This document shows positions 8,378 through 15,265 of a stretch of DNA of 40,384 nucleotides, in pieces. The position numbers were made by a program, and so were the translations under genes. The stretch lies in the NCBI GenBank assembly GCA_016785015.1, contig JADHTJ010000026.1:1-40384 (forward strand), written 5' to 3'. Position 1 is the stretch's first letter; the number at the start of each line of letters is the position of its first letter. Below the pieces are notes generated by a model. The model did not search any database, was not told where the DNA came from, and worked only from the letters and a program-made list of their open reading frames with translations. The DNA comes from Anaerolineales bacterium (GTDB lineage: Bacteria; Chloroflexota; Anaerolineae; Anaerolineales; UBA11858).

Positions 8378-9607
8378 ATGTACTTGAGTGGAAGTAAATG
8401 GTCCATGCGCAAGAAACGGCGCAAACGCTCCAACCCTTGGCGCATTTTTATGCTAATTCTATTTATCGCGGCTGCGGTTTATATCAACCAAATTGTCATT
8501 CCATCGACCCCCCCGCTGTTTATCCCCACACCCACTGTGACAATCAGCCCCGAATCATTCATCAACGAGGCTGAAGCTTATTACAGTGAAGGAAAGCTCG
8601 GCCTGGCAATCGAATCTTATCAAGAAGCTATCCTTGCTGACCCTTCGAATTCGACAAATTATGTATCACTCTCGCGCGTTCAAATCCTGGCCGGACATTA
8701 TGAGGACGGCTTAGAGAATGCCGAACTAGCCCTGCTGCGCAATCCAGATAATCCCATCGCACACGCCATGCGCGCCTGGGCATTAGATTTCAGTGGAGAT
8801 TATCTAGAAGCAGAGGCCGCAATAAAGAGGGCACTGGAACTTGATAAGAACAATCCAATTGCCCATGCGGTTTATGCCGAAATCCTAACCGACACTGGAG
8901 ATTTTGAGAAAGCTGCTGATGAATCAAGGGTTGCCATCGAGCTTGATCCCGCCTCCTTAGAAGCACGGCGAGCACGCGGCTATGTCTTGTATTGGACGAG
9001 CAACTACGAATTAGCACTCAATGAATATCAAGCCGCCCTGGCGATCAACAATAAGATCCCCAACCTGTATATGATGACAGGCTATATTTATGCCGCCTTG
9101 GGAGATTACGATTTGGCGGTTGAAAATTTCAACCAGGCCAATGCCCTCAATCCGGTGGATCCATCACCTGAATACGAAGCTTCGAGAGTTTATTTCACCA
9201 TCGGTGAGTTCGCCCAAGCTTCCCAATACGCCCAACAAGCCGTCGATGACGACCCTACGAATGCTAGCCTTCAGGGGAATCTTGGGGTTATGTTCGCCAA
9301 GAATAATGAGCTTGAAAAGGCTATCGAGCACCTCTCTTTAGCTGTAAAAGGCGGCATAACTGAGAACGGTGAAGTTGTCGAAGGAGTTCCCATTTCTTAC
9401 AAGATTCGCGCGATAGAGATTTATTCCCTTTACGGGCTAACCCTGGCCAGGCTGAGCCGCTGTGGGGAAGCCATTCCAATTTTTCAATCAATGCTGGCGG
9501 TTGTTCCCAACAATGAAGTCGCAGTCTACAACGCCACAGTTGGTCTGGATTTGTGTCAGGCGGGGATCGAAGAAACTGAACCTATCGAAGGTCCCGCAGA
9601 CTCCTAA
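8378..9607 (+). CDS. Membrane-anchored tetratricopeptide-repeat protein
   Basis: This 409-residue protein has a basic N-terminus (MRKKRRKR), one transmembrane helix around residues 22-42, a short Pro/Thr linker (STPPLFIPTPTVTIS) and then a tandem of about nine TPR units covering most of the chain. Clear examples are YYSEGKLGLAIESYQEAI, GDYLEAEAAIKRALELDKNN and GDYDLAVENFNQANALNP. The topology suggests cytoplasmic N-terminus and an extracytoplasmic TPR scaffold; the partner is unknown. The start at 8378 fits a -10 box 6 bases upstream. An internal ATG at 8405 (MRKKRR) with weak GGAAG upstream is the alternative. The next gene is a paralogue 9 bases downstream, so the two form an operon. Confidence 0.8.
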   Translation: MYLSGSKWSMRKKRRKRSNPWRIFMLILFIAAAVYINQIVIPSTPPLFIPTPTVTISPESFINEAEAYYSEGKLGLAIESYQEAILADPSNSTNYVSLSRVQILAGHYEDGLENAELALLRNPDNPIAHAMRAWALDFSGDYLEAEAAIKRALELDKNNPIAHAVYAEILTDTGDFEKAADESRVAIELDPASLEARRARGYVLYWTSNYELALNEYQAALAINNKIPNLYMMTGYIYAALGDYDLAVENFNQANALNPVDPSPEYEASRVYFTIGEFAQASQYAQQAVDDDPTNASLQGNLGVMFAKNNELEKAIEHLSLAVKGGITENGEVVEGVPISYKIRAIEIYSLYGLTLARLSRCGEAIPIFQSMLAVVPNNEVAVYNATVGLDLCQAGIEETEPIEGPADS

Positions 9608-9616
9608 CGTCTTATT

Positions 9617-10957
9617 ATGGATCGAAATATTACTGGGAAGAGGCCAACTTTTCATCAAAGTGGGCCGAAATCTAATATCAATCGAGTGCTAATCATGCTC
9701 GGGGGAATCGTAGGGCTGGTCTGGTTGCTCTCTCAAATTGGCATCGGACCAGAATTTCGTGTGCAGCCTCTTTTCCTTGCTACCCCCACTGCAACCCGCA
9801 CAGCCGATTCATATTTGCTTGCCGCAGAGGCTTATTTCAACGCCGGTAAGATCGAAGACCCAGCGGATACCGACGCCATCGATGCCTACCGCCTGGCCTT
9901 AGAATTGGATCCCAACAACGCTTTGGCAAGGGCTGAGTTAGCACGCCTGTTGACCTACTCAACGAGATTGCTCTCTACCAGCGCCGAACGGGTTGCCCGA
10001 CTGGAAGAAGCCCGCGAAGAAAGCACCAGGGCTGTTGAGATTGCTCCCGATGACAGCACCGTTCAAGCGATTCACGCGCTGGTATTGGATTGGAGTGCTT
10101 CCTTCTCAACAACCACTGACCAATACCAAAAATGGTTGACGGAGGCCGAACAAGTCGCCAGCAAGGCCTATTTTGATGACCCAAATAATGCCTTAGCACT
10201 AGCCTATTATGCCGAAGTGCTGCTTGACCAGGGGAAATGGGATCAAGCTGAGCAGCATGCCCGAGAAGCCGTTGAGCTAGCCCCCAATCTGATGGATACG
10301 CATCGCGTTTATGCGACTGTGCTAGAAAGCTTTGGGCAATACCGCGTTGCCATCGAGGAGTACGAAAAAGCCGCCGCCATCAATCCCAACCTGACTTTCC
10401 TCTATATCCAAATCGGTGTGATCTATCGCGAGCTGGAAGTTTATGACGTCGCTTTAGAGCAGTTCGAAAAAGCGATCACGATCAATGAAGCCAATGGCGT
10501 GCAAGATCCGCTGCCCTATATTGCCATTGCAAAAACCTATTCTCGTATGGGCGAGTTTTTCATCGCCGCGCTGAATGGCGAAAAGGCATTGAACTTCGAT
10601 CCCACCAATCCGAATTCCTATGGTCAATTGGGGGATATCTATGTGCGGGCGCGCAATTTCGAGGGCGCTATGCCCGTTTTGAAATGCGCTGTGCTTGGCT
10701 GCACAGCTGAGGAAAACGAAGTTGGGGGAGTCGATGTAGTTGGCTTACCCCTAACCAATCTCGAGGTGGCATTCTATTACGCTCGATATGCCTCAATTCT
10801 GGCTGCTTTGAGCCGCCCAGGGCTCAACTATTGCCCCGAAGCTTTGCCCGTGCTGGCAGATGTGCGTCAAGTTTTTCCGGATAATGGCCTGTTAATGGGG
10901 ATTGTCGAAGACAACGAGGCTATTTGCAGATTTATCATTGAGACTCCGGTTCCTTAG
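9617..10957 (+). CDS. Membrane-anchored TPR protein, paralogue of the preceding gene
   Basis: The 446-residue product repeats the architecture of its upstream neighbour: a short cytoplasmic start, a transmembrane helix around residues 24-42 (VLIMLGGIVGLVWLLSQIG), a Thr-rich linker (ATPTATRT) and then TPR units such as LDQGKWDQAEQHAREAVELAP and VYDVALEQFEKAITINEAN. The C-terminus resembles the neighbour's, including a Cys-containing final repeat. The pair most likely arose by duplication and may form a hetero-oligomeric surface scaffold. No Shine-Dalgarno is visible, so translation is probably coupled to the gene before it. The 148 bases between this gene and the groES promoter hold a small GGTTTC-TTC-GAAACC hairpin (10966-10980) without a T-run. 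Confidence 0.78.
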   Translation: MDRNITGKRPTFHQSGPKSNINRVLIMLGGIVGLVWLLSQIGIGPEFRVQPLFLATPTATRTADSYLLAAEAYFNAGKIEDPADTDAIDAYRLALELDPNNALARAELARLLTYSTRLLSTSAERVARLEEAREESTRAVEIAPDDSTVQAIHALVLDWSASFSTTTDQYQKWLTEAEQVASKAYFDDPNNALALAYYAEVLLDQGKWDQAEQHAREAVELAPNLMDTHRVYATVLESFGQYRVAIEEYEKAAAINPNLTFLYIQIGVIYRELEVYDVALEQFEKAITINEANGVQDPLPYIAIAKTYSRMGEFFIAALNGEKALNFDPTNPNSYGQLGDIYVRARNFEGAMPVLKCAVLGCTAEENEVGGVDVVGLPLTNLEVAFYYARYASILAALSRPGLNYCPEALPVLADVRQVFPDNGLLMGIVEDNEAICRFIIETPVP

Positions 10958-11105
10958 GGTGGATGGGTTTCTTCGAAACCTTGGCAGACCTTTGGGAGGA
11001 GTGCTGAGCCTAAACGTGGCAGCCAACCCAAGCCCCGGTCAGTTTTGCCCAAACTTCGTTGTGTCAGAAATATATAAGAATTTTATATAATTCCCATCCC
11101 CTCTC

Positions 11106-11134
11106 TTGACTTTCAATTCAATCATCGGTATGAT
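11106..11134 (+). promoter_or_regulatory. Sigma70-type promoter of groES-groEL
   Basis: TTGACT (11106-11111) and TATGAT (11129-11134) are separated by 17 bp. CIRCE begins 12 bases downstream, so the operator covers the early transcribed region. The layout is the same as at the hrcA promoter. Confidence 0.9.
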
Positions 11135-11146
11135 TTATCGTGCTTA

Positions 11147-11173
11147 TTAGCACTCGCTTTACCAGAGTGCCAA
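11147..11173 (+). promoter_or_regulatory. CIRCE operator of groES-groEL
   Basis: TTAGCACTC, a 9-base spacer, and GAGTGCCAA match the CIRCE consensus with one mismatch in the right arm. It is the expected HrcA binding site controlling the GroE operon. Confidence 0.94.
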
Positions 11174-11213
11174 AACAATGAGTATCAATCCATCAAATTT
11201 TCAGGAGGTTCGT

Positions 11214-11483
11214 ATGGCTCTATCAGTAAAACCCCTTGGCGACCGGGTAGTAATCGAACCCATTGAGCAGCAAGAAATGACTGCCAGTGGCATTGTTCTC
11301 CCCGACACGGCAAAAGAAAAACCCCAACAGGGTTTAGTTTTGGCCGTTGGCCCAGATGTTGAGGGCGATATCAAAGTCGACAACAAAGTTCTTTATGCCA
11401 AGTACGCCGGCACAGAGATCAAGGTTGACGACAAGGATGTTCTCATTTTGCGTGAGGACGACGTCTTAGCTCTCGTCGGGTAA
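11214..11483 (+). CDS. groES: Co-chaperonin GroES
   Basis: GroES is the lid of the GroEL chamber. The product from [16 protein letters not shown] is 89 residues, slightly short for the family but complete, with the mobile loop ([16 protein letters not shown], about residues 17-32) and the conserved [12 protein letters not shown] region. AGGAGG lies 7 bases before this ATG. An in-frame ATG at 11178 overlaps the end of the CIRCE region and lacks a ribosome site, so it is rejected. groEL follows after 41 bases. Confidence 0.97.
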   Translation: MALSVKPLGDRVVIEPIEQQEMTASGIVLPDTAKEKPQQGLVLAVGPDVEGDIKVDNKVLYAKYAGTEIKVDDKDVLILREDDVLALVG

Positions 11484-11524
11484 TCTGCCCCGCTGAACAA
11501 AGAAATTATATAGGAGTATAACTT

Positions 11525-13174
11525 ATGGCAAAGCAAATAGTCTTTTCCGAAGAGGCGCGCCGAAAACTTCAAGCCGGTGTTGATATCGTAGCAAAATCCG
11601 TAATCACCACTTTAGGCCCCAAGGGACGCAACGTTGCCTTGGATCGCAAATTCGGTAGCCCCACCATCACACATGATGGTGTCACCGTTGCAAAAGAGAT
11701 CGAACTCGAAGATCCATTCGAGAACATGGGGGCGCAACTTCTCAAAGAAGCAGCCACCAAGACAAACGACATCGCCGGAGACGGCACAACCACTTCCACC
11801 GTTTTGGCTCACGCCATCGTGACTGGTGGCATGCGAAACCTGGCTGCTGGCGCCAATCCGATGCTGCTGAAATTGGGCATTATGGCTGCTGCTGAAGCTG
11901 TCTCTGAAGAGATTGGCAAGCAGGCCATTGAAGTCACCACCAAGGAAGAAATTGGTAATGTGGCTTCGATCTCTGCACAAGACCGTTCGATTGGCGAATT
12001 GATCGCCGATGTGATGGACAAAGTTGGCAAAGACGGCGTGATCACTGTTGAAGAATCCAAGGGTTTGGAGTTCGAAACCGATTACGTTGAGGGTATGCAG
12101 TTCGACCGCGGCTACCTCTCTCCTTATTTTGTCACTGATCCCGAGAACATGGAAGCCGACATCGAGAATCCTTACGTGTTGATTCACGACAAGAAAATCT
12201 CCGCCGCACAGGACATCGTCCCCGTGTTAGAGAAGCTGGTCCAGATGGGCAAGCGCGAGCTGGTTATCATCGCCGAAGATATCGACGGCGAAGCCCTGGC
12301 CACATTGGTGCTGAACAAGTTGCGCGGTATGCTCAACGTGTTGGCCATCAAAGCCCCCGGATTCGGCGACCGCCGTAAGGCGATGCTGCAAGATATCGCC
12401 GTCCTGACGGGTGGCACCGTGGTTACCGAGGAAATGGGCCGCAAGCTCGATAGCGTAACCGTTGACGATCTTGGTACCGCTGAGCGCGTTGTTTCCACCA
12501 AAGACGATACAACCATCGTCGGCGGCAAGGGCGATGCCGATGCCATCAAAGGCCGCATCGACCAGATACGCGTGGAGATCGACAAGAGCTCCAGCGACTA
12601 CGATCGCGAAAAACTGCAAGAGCGCCTGGCCAAACTTTCTGGTGGCGTAGCCATCATTGGTGTTGGTGCCGCGACAGAGACCGAACTGAAAGAAAAGAAA
12701 CATCGTGTTGAAGATGCCCTCTCCGCTACCCGTGCTGCCGTTGAAGATGGCATTGTCCCCGGTGGTGGTGTTGCGCTGGTCAACGCTATGAAAGTCTTGG
12801 ATGATGTCAAGATGGATTACCCTGACGCTCAGATCGGTGTTCAGATTGTGAAGGATGCCCTCCAGGTTCCTTTGCGCAAAATTTCTGCTAACGCTGGTAA
12901 AGACGGCTCCGTGATCTTAGAGAACGTTCGCCGCCAACAAGCAGAAAAGAAAGACATCAACATTGGCTTCAACGTGCTCAGCGAAGAGTATGTAGACATG
13001 GTCAAAGCCGGTGTGATTGATCCTGCCAAGGTTACCCGTGGCGCTCTGGAAAACGCTGCTTCTATTGCCGCGATGATCCTGACCACTGAAGCCTTGATCA
13101 CGGACATCGATGAAGATATGCCCCCCATGCCTGCTGGTGGCATGCCTGGTGGTGGCATGGGCGGAATGATGTAG
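11525..13174 (+). CDS. groEL: Chaperonin GroEL (Hsp60)
   Basis: GroEL forms the double-ring ATP-driven folding chamber. The 549-residue product has the ATP-site motifs TLGPKGRNV and [11 protein letters not shown], apical and intermediate domains of normal length, and the C-terminal Gly-Met tail ([12 protein letters not shown]). AGGAG precedes the ATG. It is co-transcribed with groES under CIRCE/HrcA control and followed by a strong terminator at 13200-13235. No second groEL copy is in the window. Confidence 0.98.
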   Translation: MAKQIVFSEEARRKLQAGVDIVAKSVITTLGPKGRNVALDRKFGSPTITHDGVTVAKEIELEDPFENMGAQLLKEAATKTNDIAGDGTTTSTVLAHAIVTGGMRNLAAGANPMLLKLGIMAAAEAVSEEIGKQAIEVTTKEEIGNVASISAQDRSIGELIADVMDKVGKDGVITVEESKGLEFETDYVEGMQFDRGYLSPYFVTDPENMEADIENPYVLIHDKKISAAQDIVPVLEKLVQMGKRELVIIAEDIDGEALATLVLNKLRGMLNVLAIKAPGFGDRRKAMLQDIAVLTGGTVVTEEMGRKLDSVTVDDLGTAERVVSTKDDTTIVGGKGDADAIKGRIDQIRVEIDKSSSDYDREKLQERLAKLSGGVAIIGVGAATETELKEKKHRVEDALSATRAAVEDGIVPGGGVALVNAMKVLDDVKMDYPDAQIGVQIVKDALQVPLRKISANAGKDGSVILENVRRQQAEKKDINIGFNVLSEEYVDMVKAGVIDPAKVTRGALENAASIAAMILTTEALITDIDEDMPPMPAGGMPGGGMGGMM

Positions 13175-13199
13175 TCTTCCGACTAAATCAATAATTTCA

Positions 13200-13235
13200 C
13201 AAGCCCCTGAAAATAATTCAGGGGCTTGTTTTTTT
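13200..13235 (+). terminator. Rho-independent terminator of groES-groEL
   Basis: A perfect 12-bp stem (CAAGCCCCTGAA with TTCAGGGGCTTG) around a 5-base loop is followed by seven T. It lies 26 bases after groEL and separates it from the convergent sensor gene. Confidence 0.96.
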
Positions 13236-13271
13236 ATAATGTCTCTCTTGAAAATCTGTTGAATTAGTAGA

Positions 13272-14681
13272 TCAATTTTGTAGCGGCCCTGGCGATCGTT
13301 TGGTATCGTGTCCGAATTCTAGGAAATTATTGTAGTTTTCAGCCCCGTCAATTGCCAGAGAAATTTTCTCTACCACGACAGAAATGGTGTCAAACCATTT
13401 ATTTTTTACTTCAATATATTGGCGATAATAAATTTCCATTACCCCCAAAAGGCGTTCATTTACAATCAGCGGTATGCCGTAGTAAGTCATAAAGCCTTCA
13501 TTTTCAAATCTTGGATCTAGATTTCCAGTATTCCGAGGGTGGGTCATATCGGAAATTAATAAAGGTCGTTGCCTGAGTGCAACTTGACCAATCAATCCTT
13601 CCCCATATTGAATTCTTTCACCATAGTGATTTTGGTCATCAAATCCAAATCCAGCAGTAAATTTTAGATCTCGGTTTTTTGTGTCGCACAAGAAAATCCT
13701 GGCTGCATCGATTTCCAATATACTATTAACTTGAGCCAAGAGATTACTCAGTGCAAGGTTAATATCTACAGCTTTATCTGCTGCTCGTTCTCGTGCTGTT
13801 TGATGTATATGCTTCATTGTTTGCTCCTGCCGTTGCTCACGATCTAATGCTCTCGATACAAGGTCACAAAATGCTTTTAAGAGATCGACCTCATCATCCA
13901 CTATCGGGGATTTTCGGCAGACCCACAGTGCTCCAATGGAACGGTTACAATTGGTCAATGGAATTCCGGCTAGTGAAAAATTATCTCCATTTCCAGGCAT
14001 ACCAACCCAATCATCACGAATCAATGGTTTCTGAGAATGCATGATGCGGTGTGTGGCTTTCAGCAGGCAGGCTTGATCTCCTAAATGATCAATATCTCTG
14101 TTGGATGTGCGCCATAACCCATTGCCGTGTTCAAACTTCAGATGGCTACCTGAATTGCTGTTTGCCACAAGTGATGCTGCATCAGTGTTTAAAATATCCG
14201 CAATGCTGTCACAAATTACAGGAAGCATCTCCTTTCTTGTATTGCTTTTTCGTAACGATGCTGCGAGTTTGATTACTGCTTCTTGGTGTTTTACTTGTTT
14301 CCAGTGCTTTGTGACATTGAATGATGTGCACACAACCCCAGCATGGCTGCTATCCTCATTTTGGATTGGGTAATACCAGTTTGCCCAAACCAGGTCATGC
14401 ATTTCTACAAAATCCTCGACTCGCTCTCCTTGAAGAGCAAGTCGAACATTCTCTTGGGCCAGTGGCACTACTGAGTTCTTACTGTATATCGATTTGCCCG
14501 TTAGTTCTCCATCTGGTATTCCTAGAACGGAAAGCCCTTCTCCTTCAATTAGAGTAAATCTGCCATCCGCATCAAACATCCATAAGATAATTGGAACACC
14601 AATGTGGTAATGGCCATTATCTCGATGGCGTAAACCACTGAATCTATCTGATAGCCAAGTTGTCCAATCCGTTTTTTCCAT
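13272..14681 (-). CDS. PAS-GAF-GAF sensor protein without output domain
   Basis: The 469-residue soluble product has a PAS-like domain at about 30-128 (IILWMFDADGRFTLIEGEGL, NWYYPIQ), a first GAF domain at about 136-285 and a second, more canonical GAF domain at about 305-450 (DAARIFLCDTKN, GLIGQVALRQRPLLISDMTHP, MTYYGIPLIVNERLLGVMEI). No kinase, cyclase, EAL or HTH output is present, so it may signal by protein contact. The start MEKTDWTTW is chosen because GGGGAAACA directly precedes its ATG; the longer frame overlaps the 77-residue gene. It lies 13 bases after that gene and appears to close a three-gene unit. Ligand and partner are unknown. Confidence 0.8.
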   Translation of the reverse strand: MEKTDWTTWLSDRFSGLRHRDNGHYHIGVPIILWMFDADGRFTLIEGEGLSVLGIPDGELTGKSIYSKNSVVPLAQENVRLALQGERVEDFVEMHDLVWANWYYPIQNEDSSHAGVVCTSFNVTKHWKQVKHQEAVIKLAASLRKSNTRKEMLPVICDSIADILNTDAASLVANSNSGSHLKFEHGNGLWRTSNRDIDHLGDQACLLKATHRIMHSQKPLIRDDWVGMPGNGDNFSLAGIPLTNCNRSIGALWVCRKSPIVDDEVDLLKAFCDLVSRALDREQRQEQTMKHIHQTARERAADKAVDINLALSNLLAQVNSILEIDAARIFLCDTKNRDLKFTAGFGFDDQNHYGERIQYGEGLIGQVALRQRPLLISDMTHPRNTGNLDPRFENEGFMTYYGIPLIVNERLLGVMEIYYRQYIEVKNKWFDTISVVVEKISLAIDGAENYNNFLEFGHDTKRSPGPLQN

Positions 14682-14694
14682 TGTTTCCCCATTT

Positions 14695-14928
14695 TCATTG
14701 TTGATCGACTGGAAACGCTTGCAACTCCAAATTGGATAAAGCGTCAATATCTCGAATGAATTGATCCAAAACATCAGCATCAATGGCGAGAATTTCGCTT
14801 TTATCTGTTTGATCCAATTCAAACATATCTAAGCACTCTTTTCGCTTCCCATTGAGAATTGCTTCTTCGAAATCGCTGTCAAGCAGTGCTTTTGTAACAA
14901 TTGCGTTTAAATGAAGTTTATTACTCAT
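14695..14928 (-). CDS. 77-residue small protein, leader-peptide-like (NHLP/RiPP-type resemblance)
   Basis: This small acidic protein reads MSNKLHLNAIVTKALLDSDF and continues with a helical stretch in which an ALLDSDFEEAIL segment is followed by LDMFELDQTDKSEILAID. That layout (hydrophobic helix, [ED]F..[AL][IL], then an L..[FY].L....[KR]..[LI] helix) resembles nitrile-hydratase-leader-like and Franean1_4349/Os1348-type small proteins, which are annotated as possible RiPP precursors. The likeness is by eye only. No GG or GA cleavage motif, Cys-rich core or maturase gene is seen. AGGAG lies about 10 bases before the ATG. It sits between the 52-residue exported peptide and the PAS-GAF sensor with short gaps, so the three are probably one transcript. 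Confidence 0.6.
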   Translation of the reverse strand: MSNKLHLNAIVTKALLDSDFEEAILNGKRKECLDMFELDQTDKSEILAIDADVLDQFIRDIDALSNLELQAFPVDQQ

Positions 14929-14967
14929 TTTATTTCCACTCCTGATTCGTCTTTTTCGATTAGTAAC

Positions 14968-15126
14968 TTAACTACCAGTACCTCCAGTTCCTGGTCCAGC
15001 AAAAACAGCTTGTGGAGCAAACAAACTAATAAGCAGTATCACGATGGACAGAATCAACCCGACAAATTGGGGTGTGATTTTTACTGAAAAAGCCGTGAGT
15101 AGGTTGTGAAATTGTAATTTCGTCAT
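14968..15126 (-). CDS. 52-residue exported mini-peptide precursor
   Basis: A short gene with a strong ribosome site (GGAGG, spacing about 6) encodes 52 residues. The N-terminus has Lys3 and Lys16; residues 22-38 form a strong hydrophobic helix (VGLILSIVILLISLFA). It ends PQAVFA followed by GPGTGGTGS. VFA fits the -3/-1 rule for signal peptidase I, so the predicted mature peptide is nine residues, GPGTGGTGS. Uncleaved, it would be a single-span membrane peptide with a Gly-rich tail outside. It is the first gene after an operator-like region and a terminator, and is followed by the 77-residue protein and the PAS-GAF sensor. No family is recognised. A pheromone-like signal or a RiPP-type core are possible, unproven roles. 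Confidence 0.75.
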   Translation of the reverse strand: MTKLQFHNLLTAFSVKITPQFVGLILSIVILLISLFAPQAVFAGPGTGGTGS

Positions 15127-15165
15127 CAGAAACCTCCATAATTTGGATTGAATTTGAATAACGAA

Positions 15166-15202
15166 AGCTTATCTAATAAGCTATGAACAAACCTATGAAC
15201 AA
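15166..15202 (-). promoter_or_regulatory. Operator-like region: palindrome plus direct repeats before the mini-peptide gene
   Basis: AGCTTAT-CTA-ATAAGCT (15166-15182) is a perfect 7-bp inverted repeat. It is followed by two identical 10-mers CTATGAACAA at 15181-15190 and 15193-15202, a 12-bp period. Spaced direct repeats close to one helical turn are what SARP-type activators bind, and a SARP-type regulator gene lies immediately next to this site. Binding is inference. Confidence 0.55.
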
Positions 15203-15233
15203 AAATAGCTACTCGTGGATGAGTAGCTATTTT
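15201..15233 (-). terminator. Terminator of the MalT/SARP regulator gene
   Basis: A perfect 13-bp stem (AAAATAGCTACTC, 15202-15214, with GAGTAGCTATTTT, 15221-15233) closes a 6-base loop. Read on the minus strand it ends in a run of T followed by GTT. It separates the regulator transcript from the mini-peptide unit, which therefore needs its own promoter. Confidence 0.85.
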
Positions 15234-15265
15234 GAGCAGCACAAAAATGTTTGTAATTTGTATCA

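Noticed and set aside
8620..9330. CRISPR or DNA tandem repeat
   Set aside because: The periodicity comes from TPR codons at about 102 bases and is degenerate at DNA level; no identical repeats with unique spacers occur anywhere in the window.
10966..10980. Hairpin after the second TPR gene as terminator
   Set aside because: The 6-bp stem has only a 3-base loop and no T-run follows.
11178..11213. Upstream in-frame ATG for groES
   Set aside because: It starts right at the end of the CIRCE region, lacks a ribosome site and adds a non-conserved 12-residue extension; AGGAGG supports the start at 11214.
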